Positions 10,041 through 18,906 of a stretch of DNA of 64,000 nt are shown in pieces; positions within the stretch are counted from its first letter, which is position 1; each line of letters begins with the position of its first letter. The DNA comes from Pontiellaceae bacterium (GTDB taxonomy: Bacteria; Verrucomicrobiota; Kiritimatiellia; Kiritimatiellales; Pontiellaceae), in NCBI GenBank assembly GCA_016937945.1, contig JAFGVP010000006.1, positions 16,899-80,898 of the forward strand, written 5' to 3'. The notes under the pieces were generated by a model. The model ran no database searches, was not told the origin of the DNA, and saw nothing but the letters and a program-made list of their open reading frames with translations. The position numbers were made by a program, and so were the translations under genes.

Positions 10041-11264
10041 ATGAAAGAACTGCCGGATGCCGGATACCTGCTGGAGCAACTGCTCCATGGGACAACCGAC
10101 GTCATCTATTTTAAGGATCTTCAGTCCCGCTTTGTGCTCTACAATCAGGCCTGTGCGGAGAAGCACGGCTGGAGCACGCTGCAGGATGGCATTGGGAAAA
10201 GCGACTTCGATCTCTTCGAGAAAGAGCATGCCCGAGCCGCATTTAATCAGGAGCAGCAGATTATGTTTTCCGGCACACCCGTGCTTGGGCTGGAAGAGCG
10301 GGAAACCTGGCCCGATGGACGCGTAACATGGTGCTCATCCTCCAAGGTTCCCCTCAAGAATGAGCAGGGAATGATTGTGGGAATCTTCGGGATTACACGC
10401 GATATTACGTCCAAAAAAGTGGCTGCTCTGAAGACGAAACAGTATATCGAACAGATCAGTGCCATTAAAGAGATCCTGGAGGAAGATGCCCGGATGGCCG
10501 GGCAGCTCCAGCAAAACTTTTATCTCACAAATCCGCCCGTCTTTCCGAGAGGCGCTTCGGTCGATGAGAGCTGCATCGATTTTCATTACCGCTTTAACAA
10601 GTGCAGCCTCGTCAGCGGCGATAACTGCTATATCCAGCCGATCAGTGATACGAAAGTGGCGCTTATGCTCTGCGATGTCGCAGCAATGGGCACGCGGGCC
10701 GCTCTCGGTGCCGCACTCATTCGAGGGATTCTCCAGAATCTCTCCTCCGTGGCGGATGATCCCTCCGCCTATGTTGAGCGACTGAACGAACAGCTCTATC
10801 CGCTGCTGCATAAAGATTCCCTGCTACTCAGGAGCTCGGCCTGCTACATGGTGCTGGATGTGTCAACCGGAGAGCTGCGGACCGCCAATGCGGGGCATCC
10901 GATTCCGCTGTTGATCCGGGAGGGAGAACCGGCAAGATGGCTGTATGAAAATCTGGTCTTGCGTGGTCCGACGCTGGCAGTGGAACCGAATGCGGGGTTC
11001 CACACCGTGACAAGCCGGTTGCGCCCCGGCGACTCTGTCATTTTATATACCGACAGTCTCTTTATGGTGGAAAACGGATTGGGTGAGCCGTGGTGCGAAA
11101 AACGCCTGCTGAGCACGACCCGCAGCCTTGCAGGAAGACCTATGGAAAAAATTCTGCCGGAACTTGAGCGGGAAGCGCTGGAGTTTGCCGGGGAAAAAGC
11201 CTTTTCGGACGACGTGTGCATGATTGGATTTCACCTGCGCGGGTTGATGGAGGTTTCGCCATGA
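10041..11264 (+). CDS. PAS domain PP2C-type phosphatase paralogue with altered metal motif
   Basis: A tandem paralogue of the preceding gene with the same PAS-linker-PP2C order (VIYFKDLQSRF, FGITRDITSKK, VSGDNCY). The canonical DVMGHG motif is replaced by DVAAMG at residues 212-217, losing the conserved Gly whose backbone helps bind metal; the SGD, YTD and final DD acids remain. Catalysis may be weak, altered or lost. A GTG at 10011 could add ten residues, but the ATG at 10041 aligns with the paralogue's N-terminus. The stop overlaps the next gene's start (ATGA). Confidence 0.85.
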   Translation: MKELPDAGYLLEQLLHGTTDVIYFKDLQSRFVLYNQACAEKHGWSTLQDGIGKSDFDLFEKEHARAAFNQEQQIMFSGTPVLGLEERETWPDGRVTWCSSSKVPLKNEQGMIVGIFGITRDITSKKVAALKTKQYIEQISAIKEILEEDARMAGQLQQNFYLTNPPVFPRGASVDESCIDFHYRFNKCSLVSGDNCYIQPISDTKVALMLCDVAAMGTRAALGAALIRGILQNLSSVADDPSAYVERLNEQLYPLLHKDSLLLRSSACYMVLDVSTGELRTANAGHPIPLLIREGEPARWLYENLVLRGPTLAVEPNAGFHTVTSRLRPGDSVILYTDSLFMVENGLGEPWCEKRLLSTTRSLAGRPMEKILPELEREALEFAGEKAFSDDVCMIGFHLRGLMEVSP

Positions 11265-11911
11265 TGCGGTGGATCATCGTTTTCTGTTTTGTTGCGCTTT
11301 CCGCCTTTGCCGATATTGAGTGGAAAACCCGGGAGGTGGAGCTGAAGGTGCTGCCGACACAGGTGCTGGCTGAGGCGCAATTTGTGTTTACCAATGCCGG
11401 ACCGGATACCGTTTCGATTGATGATGTCCAGATATCCTGCGGCTGCCTGAGCGTTAAGTCGTTCCGGAAGAGTTATGCGCCCGGTGAAACCGGTCGATTG
11501 AGTGTGGTCTATAATCTCCGCAATCGCACGGGCCGGCAGAGCAAAATGGTTCGGGTGGTAACGAGCGATGGCCGTGCCAGCAATCTTTCCGTCACGGCGG
11601 ATATTCCGGTTCTCTATGATGCAACGCCAAGGCTCCTGATGTGGAAAAAGAGTGATGAGAGCACAGAAAAAGTGATCAAGCTGTCCAATCCGAACAAGGA
11701 TCCCATCAAACTCCTTTCGGCTACCTCCTCGCAGGAAAAAGTTTCGGTCCACCTTAAGGAGATACGGGCGGGTTATGAATATGAGGTAATCGTTACCCGG
11801 GAGCCGGGTTCCGAAAAGGCTCGGTCGGTTATTCGAGTGGAAACCGAAAAGCCGACCGGGGTCAAAGAGACCAAATCGATCAAGCTCTACGTCGTGATCG
11901 ATGCCGCCTAA
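11261..11911 (+). CDS. Secreted DUF1573 protein
   Basis: A 216-aa exported protein. Residues 1-17 are a signal peptide ending AFA, followed by a DUF1573 Ig-like domain: AQFVFTNAGPDTVSIDDVQ, the ISCGCL cysteine motif, and YAPGETGRLSVVYN. A second beta domain (PRLLMWKKSDESTEKVIKL) makes up the C-terminal half. Such proteins are abundant in Bacteroidetes and PVC bacteria, function unknown. ATG 11261 overlaps the stop of the phosphatase gene, implying co-translation; 11264 is an alternative start. Its stop overlaps the nrdG stop on the other strand. Confidence 0.8.
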   Translation: MMRWIIVFCFVALSAFADIEWKTREVELKVLPTQVLAEAQFVFTNAGPDTVSIDDVQISCGCLSVKSFRKSYAPGETGRLSVVYNLRNRTGRQSKMVRVVTSDGRASNLSVTADIPVLYDATPRLLMWKKSDESTEKVIKLSNPNKDPIKLLSATSSQEKVSVHLKEIRAGYEYEVIVTREPGSEKARSVIRVETEKPTGVKETKSIKLYVVIDAA

Positions 11912-12651
11912 GCGCCGCGCAGGATAATTTCATCCGCGCATCCGTTCATGCGTTCACGCAGCTGGTGAAGCCGGGCCGACGTAGTTCGCGTGAGTGCGCT
12001 GAATCCGGCATCCGGCAGGTTTTCACGGGGAATGAATGCCTGAAGAGCATAGCGGCGCGAACCTTGAATGATTTCCCGCACTTCGTCCATCTGTTCATCA
12101 GAATGAATGGGATCAATGACGGTCGTGCGGAATTCATAGTCCCGTGCCGCCGATTTTATGAGTTCAATAGAGCGTCGGATATTTTCCGTTTTCGAATAGC
12201 CGACCAGATCTTCGTAGCCGGTAAATCCAGTTTTTACATCCATAGCCACATAGTCCACCAATGAAATACACGCGGCCAGCTGATCTGGATTCGATCCGTT
12301 GGTGTCGAGCTTGACAGAAAATCCGAATCGCTTCCGGAAAAAACAGATCAGGTCCGGCAGGTCCGCGCAACAGGTGGGTTCGCCGCCGGTAATCACCACG
12401 CCGTTCACCCAGTTCTGCTTAAACTTAAGGCCTGCAGCCTCCAGTTTTTCCCAGGAGAGTCCGGCCTGCTTTTTGCCCATCAGCGTTGCGTTATGGCAGA
12501 ATCCGCAACTGAAGTTGCATCCGCTGGTAAAGAATACCGCGGCAAAGCGCCCCGGATAATCCACCATGGAGGGCTTTTCCAGATAGGCATAAATCGACGA
12601 TGTTGCCGATGATCGGCCGGCGGTTTCCGGTTGTGGGGACTGCGAAGGCAT
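11908..12651 (-). CDS. nrdG: Anaerobic ribonucleotide reductase activating enzyme (radical SAM)
   Basis: Radical SAM activase that installs the glycyl radical on NrdD. The motif SGCNFSCGFCHN (CxxxCxxC, about residues 44-51) binds the 4Fe-4S cluster, and TGGEPT is the SAM-binding glycine motif. At 247 aa, starting MPSQSPQPETAGRSS, it belongs to the longer NrdG2-type variant seen in anaerobes. It lies downstream of nrdD and a glutaredoxin-like gene on the same strand, separated by a 68-bp gap holding a strong hairpin. Confidence 0.92.
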   Translation of the reverse strand: MPSQSPQPETAGRSSATSSIYAYLEKPSMVDYPGRFAAVFFTSGCNFSCGFCHNATLMGKKQAGLSWEKLEAAGLKFKQNWVNGVVITGGEPTCCADLPDLICFFRKRFGFSVKLDTNGSNPDQLAACISLVDYVAMDVKTGFTGYEDLVGYSKTENIRRSIELIKSAARDYEFRTTVIDPIHSDEQMDEVREIIQGSRRYALQAFIPRENLPDAGFSALTRTTSARLHQLRERMNGCADEIILRGA

Positions 12652-12665
12652 GATGTCCGAAAGGT

Positions 12666-12706
12666 GGCCCGCCAGGCGCGGGGGAGGAAGATGCGCCTGG
12701 CGGGCC
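12666..12706. repeat. Perfect 14-bp inverted repeat between the glutaredoxin-like gene and nrdG
   Basis: GGCCCGCCAGGCGC at 12666-12679 is matched by its exact complement at 12693-12706 with a 13-base loop. No T tract follows on either strand. In a message running toward nrdG, it would form a very stable hairpin about 15 bases before the nrdG start, so it could act as an RNA processing or stabilising element, an attenuator, or be a REP-like repeat. Confidence 0.75.
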
Positions 12707-12719
12707 GGGTGATAATCGA

Positions 12720-13115
12720 TTATTCAGAAAGTTCAGCAAGGATGGACTGAATCATCTTTGGGGAAATGACGCCCTTGCCGCTGGCTGAATAATCGGTTTG
12801 TAAACCAAGGTAATGATACAGTCTGGATTTCTTGCAGACCGGATCGGCGGCACCCGGCTCTACTACCGGGACCGGAACAAATTCCGCAAGGGTGTCATTC
12901 CATTCTGTAACAAGCATGGCCGGAATCCGCGAAGGATTGATGCACTCTGCCTCGGCAAAGGCCACCAGCCCTTCAATGGTTTCTACATCGCAGTACATTT
13001 TTTCGAAGGCGCCGTACTCATTCTTTGCCAGCAGCTTGTCGAGGCGCTGGTTCAGGGTGTGGCATTTATCGCAACCCTCTTTTCCAAACACTTTGATCTG
13101 ATATTTCGCAGCCAT
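12720..13115 (-). CDS. Glutaredoxin/thioredoxin-fold protein in the nrdD-nrdG operon
   Basis: A 131-aa protein with a glutaredoxin-like start: IKVFGKEGCDKCHTL has a CxxC redox site at residues 15-18 at the end of the first strand, and SRIPAML looks like the cis-proline loop. The C-terminal 60 residues (VPVVEPGAADPVCKKSRLYH) are not typical glutaredoxin. Its ATG shares one base with the nrdD stop (TAATG), so it is translationally coupled. Position suggests a dedicated electron donor for NrdD, as proposed for thioredoxin- or glutaredoxin-using class III reductases; this is inference. Confidence 0.75.
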   Translation of the reverse strand: MAAKYQIKVFGKEGCDKCHTLNQRLDKLLAKNEYGAFEKMYCDVETIEGLVAFAEAECINPSRIPAMLVTEWNDTLAEFVPVPVVEPGAADPVCKKSRLYHYLGLQTDYSASGKGVISPKMIQSILAELSE

Positions 13116-15850
13116 TATTCAACCTCCGCATTGTCTGCAGTAACCAGTACGGGTTCTGCGGTATCGTCGTCCGCCGTGGTAATGTTATAACGACCGGCGT
13201 GGCGGGCCATCAGCTCGCCGTAGCGTTTGGATTTGTTCCAGTTCTGGATCTTGCTGAAATAGCCGACGACGCGGGTTTCTCCAACGACTTCGGTCGATCC
13301 GCATTCGGGGCATTGCTCCAGCAGACCGCGGGTCTGGTGGTGGCAGTGGTCGCAGAACGTGAATTCCGGGGAAACACAGACCTGCGCCGACTGGGTCCGG
13401 TGAAAGACCTCGGTCATCAGATGTGCAATCGACGCCGAATCCGGCCGTTCTTCACCGATGAAGCAGTGGGTGATGGCGCCGGACTCGATCATGCTGTGAT
13501 ATTTGGACTGTTCGATAATCCGGTCAACCAGCGAAACGTCCGCTTCGGCTGCCAGGTGAATCGAGTTGGTGTAATATTCCGCATCGGCCGGGCCTTTGAC
13601 GACATCCCGCGATTCTTCCGGGAAATAAATCATGTCCGACTTGGCCAGGCGACGGGCAGCGGATTCCGCCGGTGATTCCTCAAGGGTAAACTTCAGGTTA
13701 TACTTCTTGGCCAGTTTCTTGGCCTTGGTATACATGTGCGCCACGATCTTGAGGCCGAAACGCTGCGCCTGCGGGCTCTCGTGCAGCTCCTGTCCGATGA
13801 GGAACTTCACGGCATCGTTCACGCCGATCAGTCCGAGGATATAAGTGCACTTTTCGAGATCCACGTAGGGTTTGCCATCGTTGGCTTCCTTGCCGATCTG
13901 CCAGAGCGGATGGCCGGGCCCGCTGAGCATTTCAGCCGCCTTCGCCTTTTTCTGCAGGTGGGCGTCAACAGCCAGCTCCATGGTACGGTCAAGCTCGGCG
14001 AAGAAGTTCTGCATGATATCCCCGCCGGTGCGGGATGCGCGGTATGAAGCCTGCGGAATGTTAATCGTCACATTCTGGAAGCCGCAGAAGCGCATGCTTT
14101 CCGGATGCCGAAGCATACGGTTGTCGTTAATGGTGGTACGAAGGCGGCAGCAGGCCGACAGGGTTACTTCATCGCGGTCGAAGATGAAGTAGGTCGATCC
14201 ATTTCGGCTGGCGAGCTCGCAGGCTTCCTGATAGATCGCGAACTGCGACGGATCCTCGAAGGTTTCATCGGATACGTGGAAGTCGCATTTCGGGAACTCG
14301 AAGATGCGTCCGAGGGCATCGCCTTCGCCGAATACCTGAAGGAGCGCGCGGCAGAAATCCTGCGCTTCCTTGGTATAGTCGCCGTAGGTGACGATGGCTT
14401 CGCCGTTTTCTGTCAGGCCGGCCTGGACGTCGGGATCATAGACGGATCCTTCAGCTTCATCCGCCAGTTCACGCAGTACGAGGCGCTTACCCAGCTCGGG
14501 ATCCTGATAATAGAGATCCATCAGCTTGTAACCGCCGGCGTCGGTTTCGTTACGAAGCTCTTCTTCGAGTTCGACGATGGTTCCGTTTTTAAGGCGGAGC
14601 TGGTAATGGCCGCCCGGGCCGATCGCAGGAACCGTTTTCAGATAGCTGGGGACGCCCGTATGAATGTTGAAATCCAGGAACAGGGTCTGGCCGCCGCGTG
14701 AGAAGGCGTTCTGGGAGCCGTTGAAGATCAGCTCCTGCGCAATCTGGTGCAGCTGGCGGTCATCCAGCCCAACAAGGAACGGGGCATAGAGAATGTTGAT
14801 GTAGGCAATGCCGAGTGCGCCGGCATAGTTGGCCTGCATCGATGCCAGAAACGTATTGAGATGACCGGTCAGCACCGATGCCGAACGTGCCGGACTTGAG
14901 GCGGTGTTCAGGTTGATAAGGCCGGTCAGTCCATATTTTTTGACGTATTCAATCGAATGGGACGAGCAGTAAACGCGGGTCGGATAGCCGAGGTCGTGAA
15001 TATGCACGGCGCCGGTATCATGTGCGCGTTTAACTTCCGGACTGAAGATGGTGTCGAGCGCCCACTGCTTCAAGACCAGCTCGGCAACACCGAGATTCAC
15101 GGCTTCCGGGTTGTTGTTTACAATATTCGAATTTTCGGTCGATTTCGTGAACATCAGGTTTTCAAGGTAATCCTTGGAAACGCGGTAGAGGGAAAGGTCG
15201 CGGAGCTGCTGAGAATAGCCGCGTTCCATCAGTTCATTGTTCACCAGTTCCCGGATAAGAGTGGTATTGATGACGCTCAAGTCGCTGGCAATAATGCGGT
15301 TTTCAACGGATTTAGCAACGTTGATCGCCAGTTCGATGGAGAGGTCGGTTTTGTCGATAATCTGCTTAACAATGCGTTTGCGATCCCACGGCAGGTTGAC
15401 GTTGCGGGAAGAGGATTCAACCAACAGCAGGCTGGCGTCGGTGACATCGACGTTTCCCTTGGTATTGGATCCGCGTACACGGATGTTGCGGCGGGCGATT
15501 TCGCGTTGTTTACGATAGCGTTTGTAGGCGGCCACAACGAGGGTTTCGCCCTGTTCGGCCAGCACGATTTCCACCAGATCCTGTACATCTTCAATTTTCG
15601 GTATGCGCTTCCGGTTTTCATCGGGGTGAACAAAGAACTCGCTTTGCGGATTGTTGAGCTGCTTGAGCACTTCGTCCGTTACCTTGGACGCCAATCCCTC
15701 GTTTTTAGCGATTTGCTGTTTACGTGCGATTTCATCGACTGCGCGGTCGATGGCCAGCTCGATTTTCTGCCAGCTGAATGGAACTATGAGTCCAGAACGT
15801 TTCTGGAAGCCGTCAAATGCGGCGTTGGTTTGGGCCTTTCCTCCCGCCAT
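13115..15850 (-). CDS. nrdD: Class III (anaerobic) ribonucleoside-triphosphate reductase
   Basis: Makes deoxyribonucleotides without oxygen using a glycyl radical. The 911-aa protein starts with an ATP-cone region (from about residue 18, PFSWQKIELAIDRAVDE, through VTDASLLLVESSSRNV), then the ten-stranded barrel (AYINILYAPFLVGL, NVTINIPQASYRA). The C-terminus has a zinc site of two CxxC motifs (CDHC, CPEC) and the radical loop RVVGYFSKIQNWN with Gly863. The start at 15850 (MAGGKAQTN) follows GGGGGA; a start at 15958 adds unrelated residues and would cover the NrdR box. It is followed directly by the glutaredoxin-like gene and nrdG. Confidence 0.95.
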   Translation of the reverse strand: MAGGKAQTNAAFDGFQKRSGLIVPFSWQKIELAIDRAVDEIARKQQIAKNEGLASKVTDEVLKQLNNPQSEFFVHPDENRKRIPKIEDVQDLVEIVLAEQGETLVVAAYKRYRKQREIARRNIRVRGSNTKGNVDVTDASLLLVESSSRNVNLPWDRKRIVKQIIDKTDLSIELAINVAKSVENRIIASDLSVINTTLIRELVNNELMERGYSQQLRDLSLYRVSKDYLENLMFTKSTENSNIVNNNPEAVNLGVAELVLKQWALDTIFSPEVKRAHDTGAVHIHDLGYPTRVYCSSHSIEYVKKYGLTGLINLNTASSPARSASVLTGHLNTFLASMQANYAGALGIAYINILYAPFLVGLDDRQLHQIAQELIFNGSQNAFSRGGQTLFLDFNIHTGVPSYLKTVPAIGPGGHYQLRLKNGTIVELEEELRNETDAGGYKLMDLYYQDPELGKRLVLRELADEAEGSVYDPDVQAGLTENGEAIVTYGDYTKEAQDFCRALLQVFGEGDALGRIFEFPKCDFHVSDETFEDPSQFAIYQEACELASRNGSTYFIFDRDEVTLSACCRLRTTINDNRMLRHPESMRFCGFQNVTINIPQASYRASRTGGDIMQNFFAELDRTMELAVDAHLQKKAKAAEMLSGPGHPLWQIGKEANDGKPYVDLEKCTYILGLIGVNDAVKFLIGQELHESPQAQRFGLKIVAHMYTKAKKLAKKYNLKFTLEESPAESAARRLAKSDMIYFPEESRDVVKGPADAEYYTNSIHLAAEADVSLVDRIIEQSKYHSMIESGAITHCFIGEERPDSASIAHLMTEVFHRTQSAQVCVSPEFTFCDHCHHQTRGLLEQCPECGSTEVVGETRVVGYFSKIQNWNKSKRYGELMARHAGRYNITTADDDTAEPVLVTADNAEVE

Positions 15851-15939
15851 GTTTTCCCCCTGAGCTTCAATGATTAATGCGATTTTGTGAGAATTTCGCT
15901 GTGAAGCGATTATGGAAGCTATTCTATGACGTGTATCAG

Positions 15940-15968
15940 TGTCAAGGCGTCGACACAATATATTGTGG
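15940..15968 (-). promoter_or_regulatory. NrdR box and candidate promoter for nrdD
   Basis: ACACAATATATTGTGG at 15953-15968 fits the 16-bp NrdR consensus (acaCwAtATaTwGtgt) at 15 of 16 positions. On the minus strand it sits just upstream of TTGACA (15945-15940), a good -35 element; the matching -10 is weak. NrdR boxes usually come in pairs about 31 bp apart. The best second candidate, near 15919-15934, keeps only about half of the consensus. ATP/dATP-dependent repression of nrdD by NrdR is the likely meaning. Confidence 0.75.
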
Positions 15969-16112
15969 TATTTGGAAAAAGCCTCGATTTTACGGTGAAA
16001 AATGTGCGATGAGCATCCGGTCTATCAGGGTTTAATCGATTTTTCGAAACTGGCTTTTTAATTGCTTCGTTATCCGGTAGTATTCAAAGAGTTGAAACCG
16101 GAGTGTTGAATC

Positions 16113-16694
16113 ATGCCTGAGTGGCTCAGTTTTATAGATATTGCTTTTGTTGCGGCGGTCGTGCTGTTTGCATGGGGCGGCCTGCAAAAGGGATTTGCGG
16201 CACAGGTGGCGCACGTGCTGACAGCCCTGATTCTCGGCGGGCTGCTTTTCCTCGGTTATCAGCCGCTTTTCGAGCTGCTGACCGGACTTTTCAGCAAGGT
16301 GAACGAGGCCTATATGTTGTGGATTCTTGCGGTCGCTCTGCTGATCATTGCCTTTCTGATCTATATTCTGATCAGTAAGCTGTTGGCATCCATGCTGAAA
16401 GCCAACATTTCAAACATTGCGGATCGGGTGTATGGTCTGCTGCTGGGCGCCGGCCGCGGGGTGCTGACGGCACTTCTTCTGATCGTGATTATTGCGCTTC
16501 TGGTACCACCGAGTGTTGAACAGACGCTCCAGAAAAAATCCTATGTCGGGCACTATATCGTGGAGCACATGATGCCGCACATCCGCCCCCGTCTCGACCC
16601 GGAGCTTTGGGAGTCCGGGAAAAGCCGGATCCAGCAGCGCATCATGGAGAAACGACTGCAGGAACAGCAGGAACGGGATTCCGTTTACGACTAG
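16113..16694 (+). CDS. CvpA family membrane protein
   Basis: A 193-aa inner-membrane protein of the CvpA family, linked in other bacteria to colicin V production, envelope integrity and purine-operon context. Four hydrophobic helices are visible (FVAAVVLFAWGGLQKG, ALILGGLLFLGY, ILAVALLIIAFLIYIL, GRGVLTALLLIVIIALLV), with the family's GLxxG and R-G-V signatures, then a charged tail with EKRLQEQQERDSV. It ends one base before the convergent AEC transporter gene. The exact role is unknown. Confidence 0.82.
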   Translation: MPEWLSFIDIAFVAAVVLFAWGGLQKGFAAQVAHVLTALILGGLLFLGYQPLFELLTGLFSKVNEAYMLWILAVALLIIAFLIYILISKLLASMLKANISNIADRVYGLLLGAGRGVLTALLLIVIIALLVPPSVEQTLQKKSYVGHYIVEHMMPHIRPRLDPELWESGKSRIQQRIMEKRLQEQQERDSVYD

Positions 16695-17660
16695 CTACAA
16701 CGCCCAGAGCAGAAGCAGCGGAATCGTTACAATGGCAGCCAGATGCGTGATCAGCAGGGTCGTGGCAATAAAATCGGAATCACCGCCAAATCGTTCGCTG
16801 AATACCAGGCTGGCCACGGCCGCCGGCATCACGGCCACCACGCAGAGGATGCCGTAAGCGGTTTCGTCATTCGGTCCGTTCAGGATCTGCTTCAGAATCA
16901 GGATAAAAATGACCGGTGTCACGACGAGACGCAACAGGGATACAATCCATACATGCCGGTCAAATGCCGCCTTCACGTCCAGCGCGGCAATCCGGCTGCC
17001 GGACACAATCATTGAAACGGCAACCGTAGCCTTTCCGATGGTTTCTGTGCCGAAATAGCAGAGCTCCAGCATGCGCCGCGTCAGGTCGGAAAAAAAGCCG
17101 GCCGCCGGCAGCGTCGGATGAACCAGATCGCGCACGCAAACCCAGCCGATTGAAAAAATCAGGGCGATCAGTGGCGGCCCGAACATCATCCGAATTCCTT
17201 CAGAAAGCTTGCTGGATCGGTTAAACAGGAAGACGCCCACGGTCCAGACCGTCAGCTCAAAACCCATGGAGGCAAAGACCAGCAGCGCTACGCCTTCTTC
17301 CTTCCACAGGAGCATGACCAGAGGGAGCGGCAGGAACAGATAGTTATTGATTGTGTTCTGGAACAGAAAGGCGCTGGCCCGTTGCTGGTCGACATTTTTC
17401 ATGCAGCGCAGGGCCAGCAGGCCCAGGATCAGTCCGGTTCCCGCAATCGCCATGGCCATGACCGGCATGATCCAGTTATCCGCCAGCTTCTGGGCATTCA
17501 ACCGGGTTACCGAAGAAAAAATCAGGCAGGGATAGATGATTGAGATCAGCACCCGGACCATTTCACTGGTTCCGACGGCGCTGATAACCCCGCGCTTCCG
17601 GGCGGCAAAACCGATGGCCATCAGGACCAGAATGAATAAAACCTGCAAAACGTAGTTCAT
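16695..17660 (-). CDS. AEC family transporter (auxin efflux carrier type)
   Basis: A 321-aa membrane protein with about ten hydrophobic segments split into two five-helix halves, as in AEC/PIN-like carriers. Conserved features include FAARKRGVISAVG near the N-terminus, the unwound asparagine-rich stretch FQNTINNYLFLPLPL, and the C-terminal AVMPAAVASLVFSERFGGD. Bacterial members export malate or other small organic acids. The substrate is not deducible here, and no operon partner exists. Confidence 0.87.
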   Translation of the reverse strand: MNYVLQVLFILVLMAIGFAARKRGVISAVGTSEMVRVLISIIYPCLIFSSVTRLNAQKLADNWIMPVMAMAIAGTGLILGLLALRCMKNVDQQRASAFLFQNTINNYLFLPLPLVMLLWKEEGVALLVFASMGFELTVWTVGVFLFNRSSKLSEGIRMMFGPPLIALIFSIGWVCVRDLVHPTLPAAGFFSDLTRRMLELCYFGTETIGKATVAVSMIVSGSRIAALDVKAAFDRHVWIVSLLRLVVTPVIFILILKQILNGPNDETAYGILCVVAVMPAAVASLVFSERFGGDSDFIATTLLITHLAAIVTIPLLLLWAL

Positions 17661-17847
17661 GTGTTCCTCGTAAAATCCGGCACCATGGAATAGCGGATAG
17701 CGTGATCATTGAAAGCCCCATTTGCAACTTTTAGCCGGCCTCCGGCATGTTCCGGGAGCGCTTCATGCGACCTCCGAATGTGCATCATGCAAAACCGGAG
17801 GTGTGCCGGCGTTGACACCTCCGCTTTTGTTTAATACAAAACCGGTC

Positions 17848-18906
17848 ATGAATCCGTTTAAGATAGATGGCATCGTTGACGGGGCCGATTACATGCCCCG
17901 CAAGGAGAGCGAAGAGCTGCTGAATTATCACAGGGCCGGTAGGAATGTACTGATCCGCGGGCCGCGCCGGACCGGAAAATCGTCGCTGGTGGTCAATACC
18001 TTCCGGGATACGGAATGCCTGTTTCTTCGGGTCGACTTCTGGGGTGTCAAGACCGAGATGAAAGCGGTGGAAAAGATTGCCCGGGCATTTGAGCCCTTCT
18101 GCAAAAAGCTGCCGATGCTCAGCGGTTTTAATATCGGGGGAATCGGTCTGCAGTGGAAGAGCCCGGAAGCGGTTTCAAGCGTGGAAGACCTGCTGCGGCT
18201 GGCGCCCGGGCTGCATCGTAAAAAGCCGGTGGTGATCTTTTTTGACGAATTTCAGGCGCTGCTTGATCTTCCGGATTCCGACCAGTTTCTCGGGGCGCTC
18301 CGGTCGGAAATCCAGGCCCAGCCCGAAGTGCAGTATATTTTTGCCGGCAGCAACCAGAACCGGCTGATGGAAATCTTCTATTCCCAGCGCAGCCCCTTTT
18401 TTAAATCAGCGGCCCTGATGGAGGTCGGCGGCCTGGACCGCGACGATTTCGTAGCATGGCTGGAGGATAAGTTTGCCGCCACCGACCGATCGATCAGTCC
18501 CCGGCTCTGGGATGCGATTTTCGAGCTGAGCCACGCCATCCCCGGTGATGTGCAGGATATCTGTTATCATCTCTGGAATGACTCGACGGAAGGGGGCGAA
18601 ATCGGACCGGAGGATCTGGGGGCGACTCTGAAGCGGGTATTGCAGGAGCGGGCGTCCGGTTATGCCGGCATGTGGAACATGCTGACCGATAACCAGCAGA
18701 AAATCGCCATGGGCCTGACGCGCTATCGCGGCGAAATGTATGCCTCCAACGAGTTTCTTCAGATGTGCGGAACCACATCACATGCATCGGTCAAACGCGG
18801 GATCGAAGCGCTGGAATCGAAGGGTTTGATCTGGATGAGCTCCAGCCGCTGGATTTTTTCCGACCCGTTTTTCACGCTCTGGATCGCCAACTCGGTGGAC
18901 GCATGA
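17848..18906 (+). CDS. Archaeal-type P-loop ATPase with C-terminal winged helix
   Basis: A 352-aa AAA-like ATPase of the type often called archaeal ATPase. Walker A is GPRRTGKSS (about residues 38-46), Walker B VVIFFDEFQ, and the sensor strand YIFAGSNQNRLM. The C-terminal 90 residues (GLTRYRGEMYASNEFLQMCG, SVKRGIEALESKGLIW) look like a winged-helix domain. The MNPFKIDG start at 17848 is preferred over 17722 because the upstream codons have no family match. Its stop overlaps the NUDIX gene's start by four bases. Cellular role unknown. Confidence 0.8.
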   Translation: MNPFKIDGIVDGADYMPRKESEELLNYHRAGRNVLIRGPRRTGKSSLVVNTFRDTECLFLRVDFWGVKTEMKAVEKIARAFEPFCKKLPMLSGFNIGGIGLQWKSPEAVSSVEDLLRLAPGLHRKKPVVIFFDEFQALLDLPDSDQFLGALRSEIQAQPEVQYIFAGSNQNRLMEIFYSQRSPFFKSAALMEVGGLDRDDFVAWLEDKFAATDRSISPRLWDAIFELSHAIPGDVQDICYHLWNDSTEGGEIGPEDLGATLKRVLQERASGYAGMWNMLTDNQQKIAMGLTRYRGEMYASNEFLQMCGTTSHASVKRGIEALESKGLIWMSSSRWIFSDPFFTLWIANSVDA

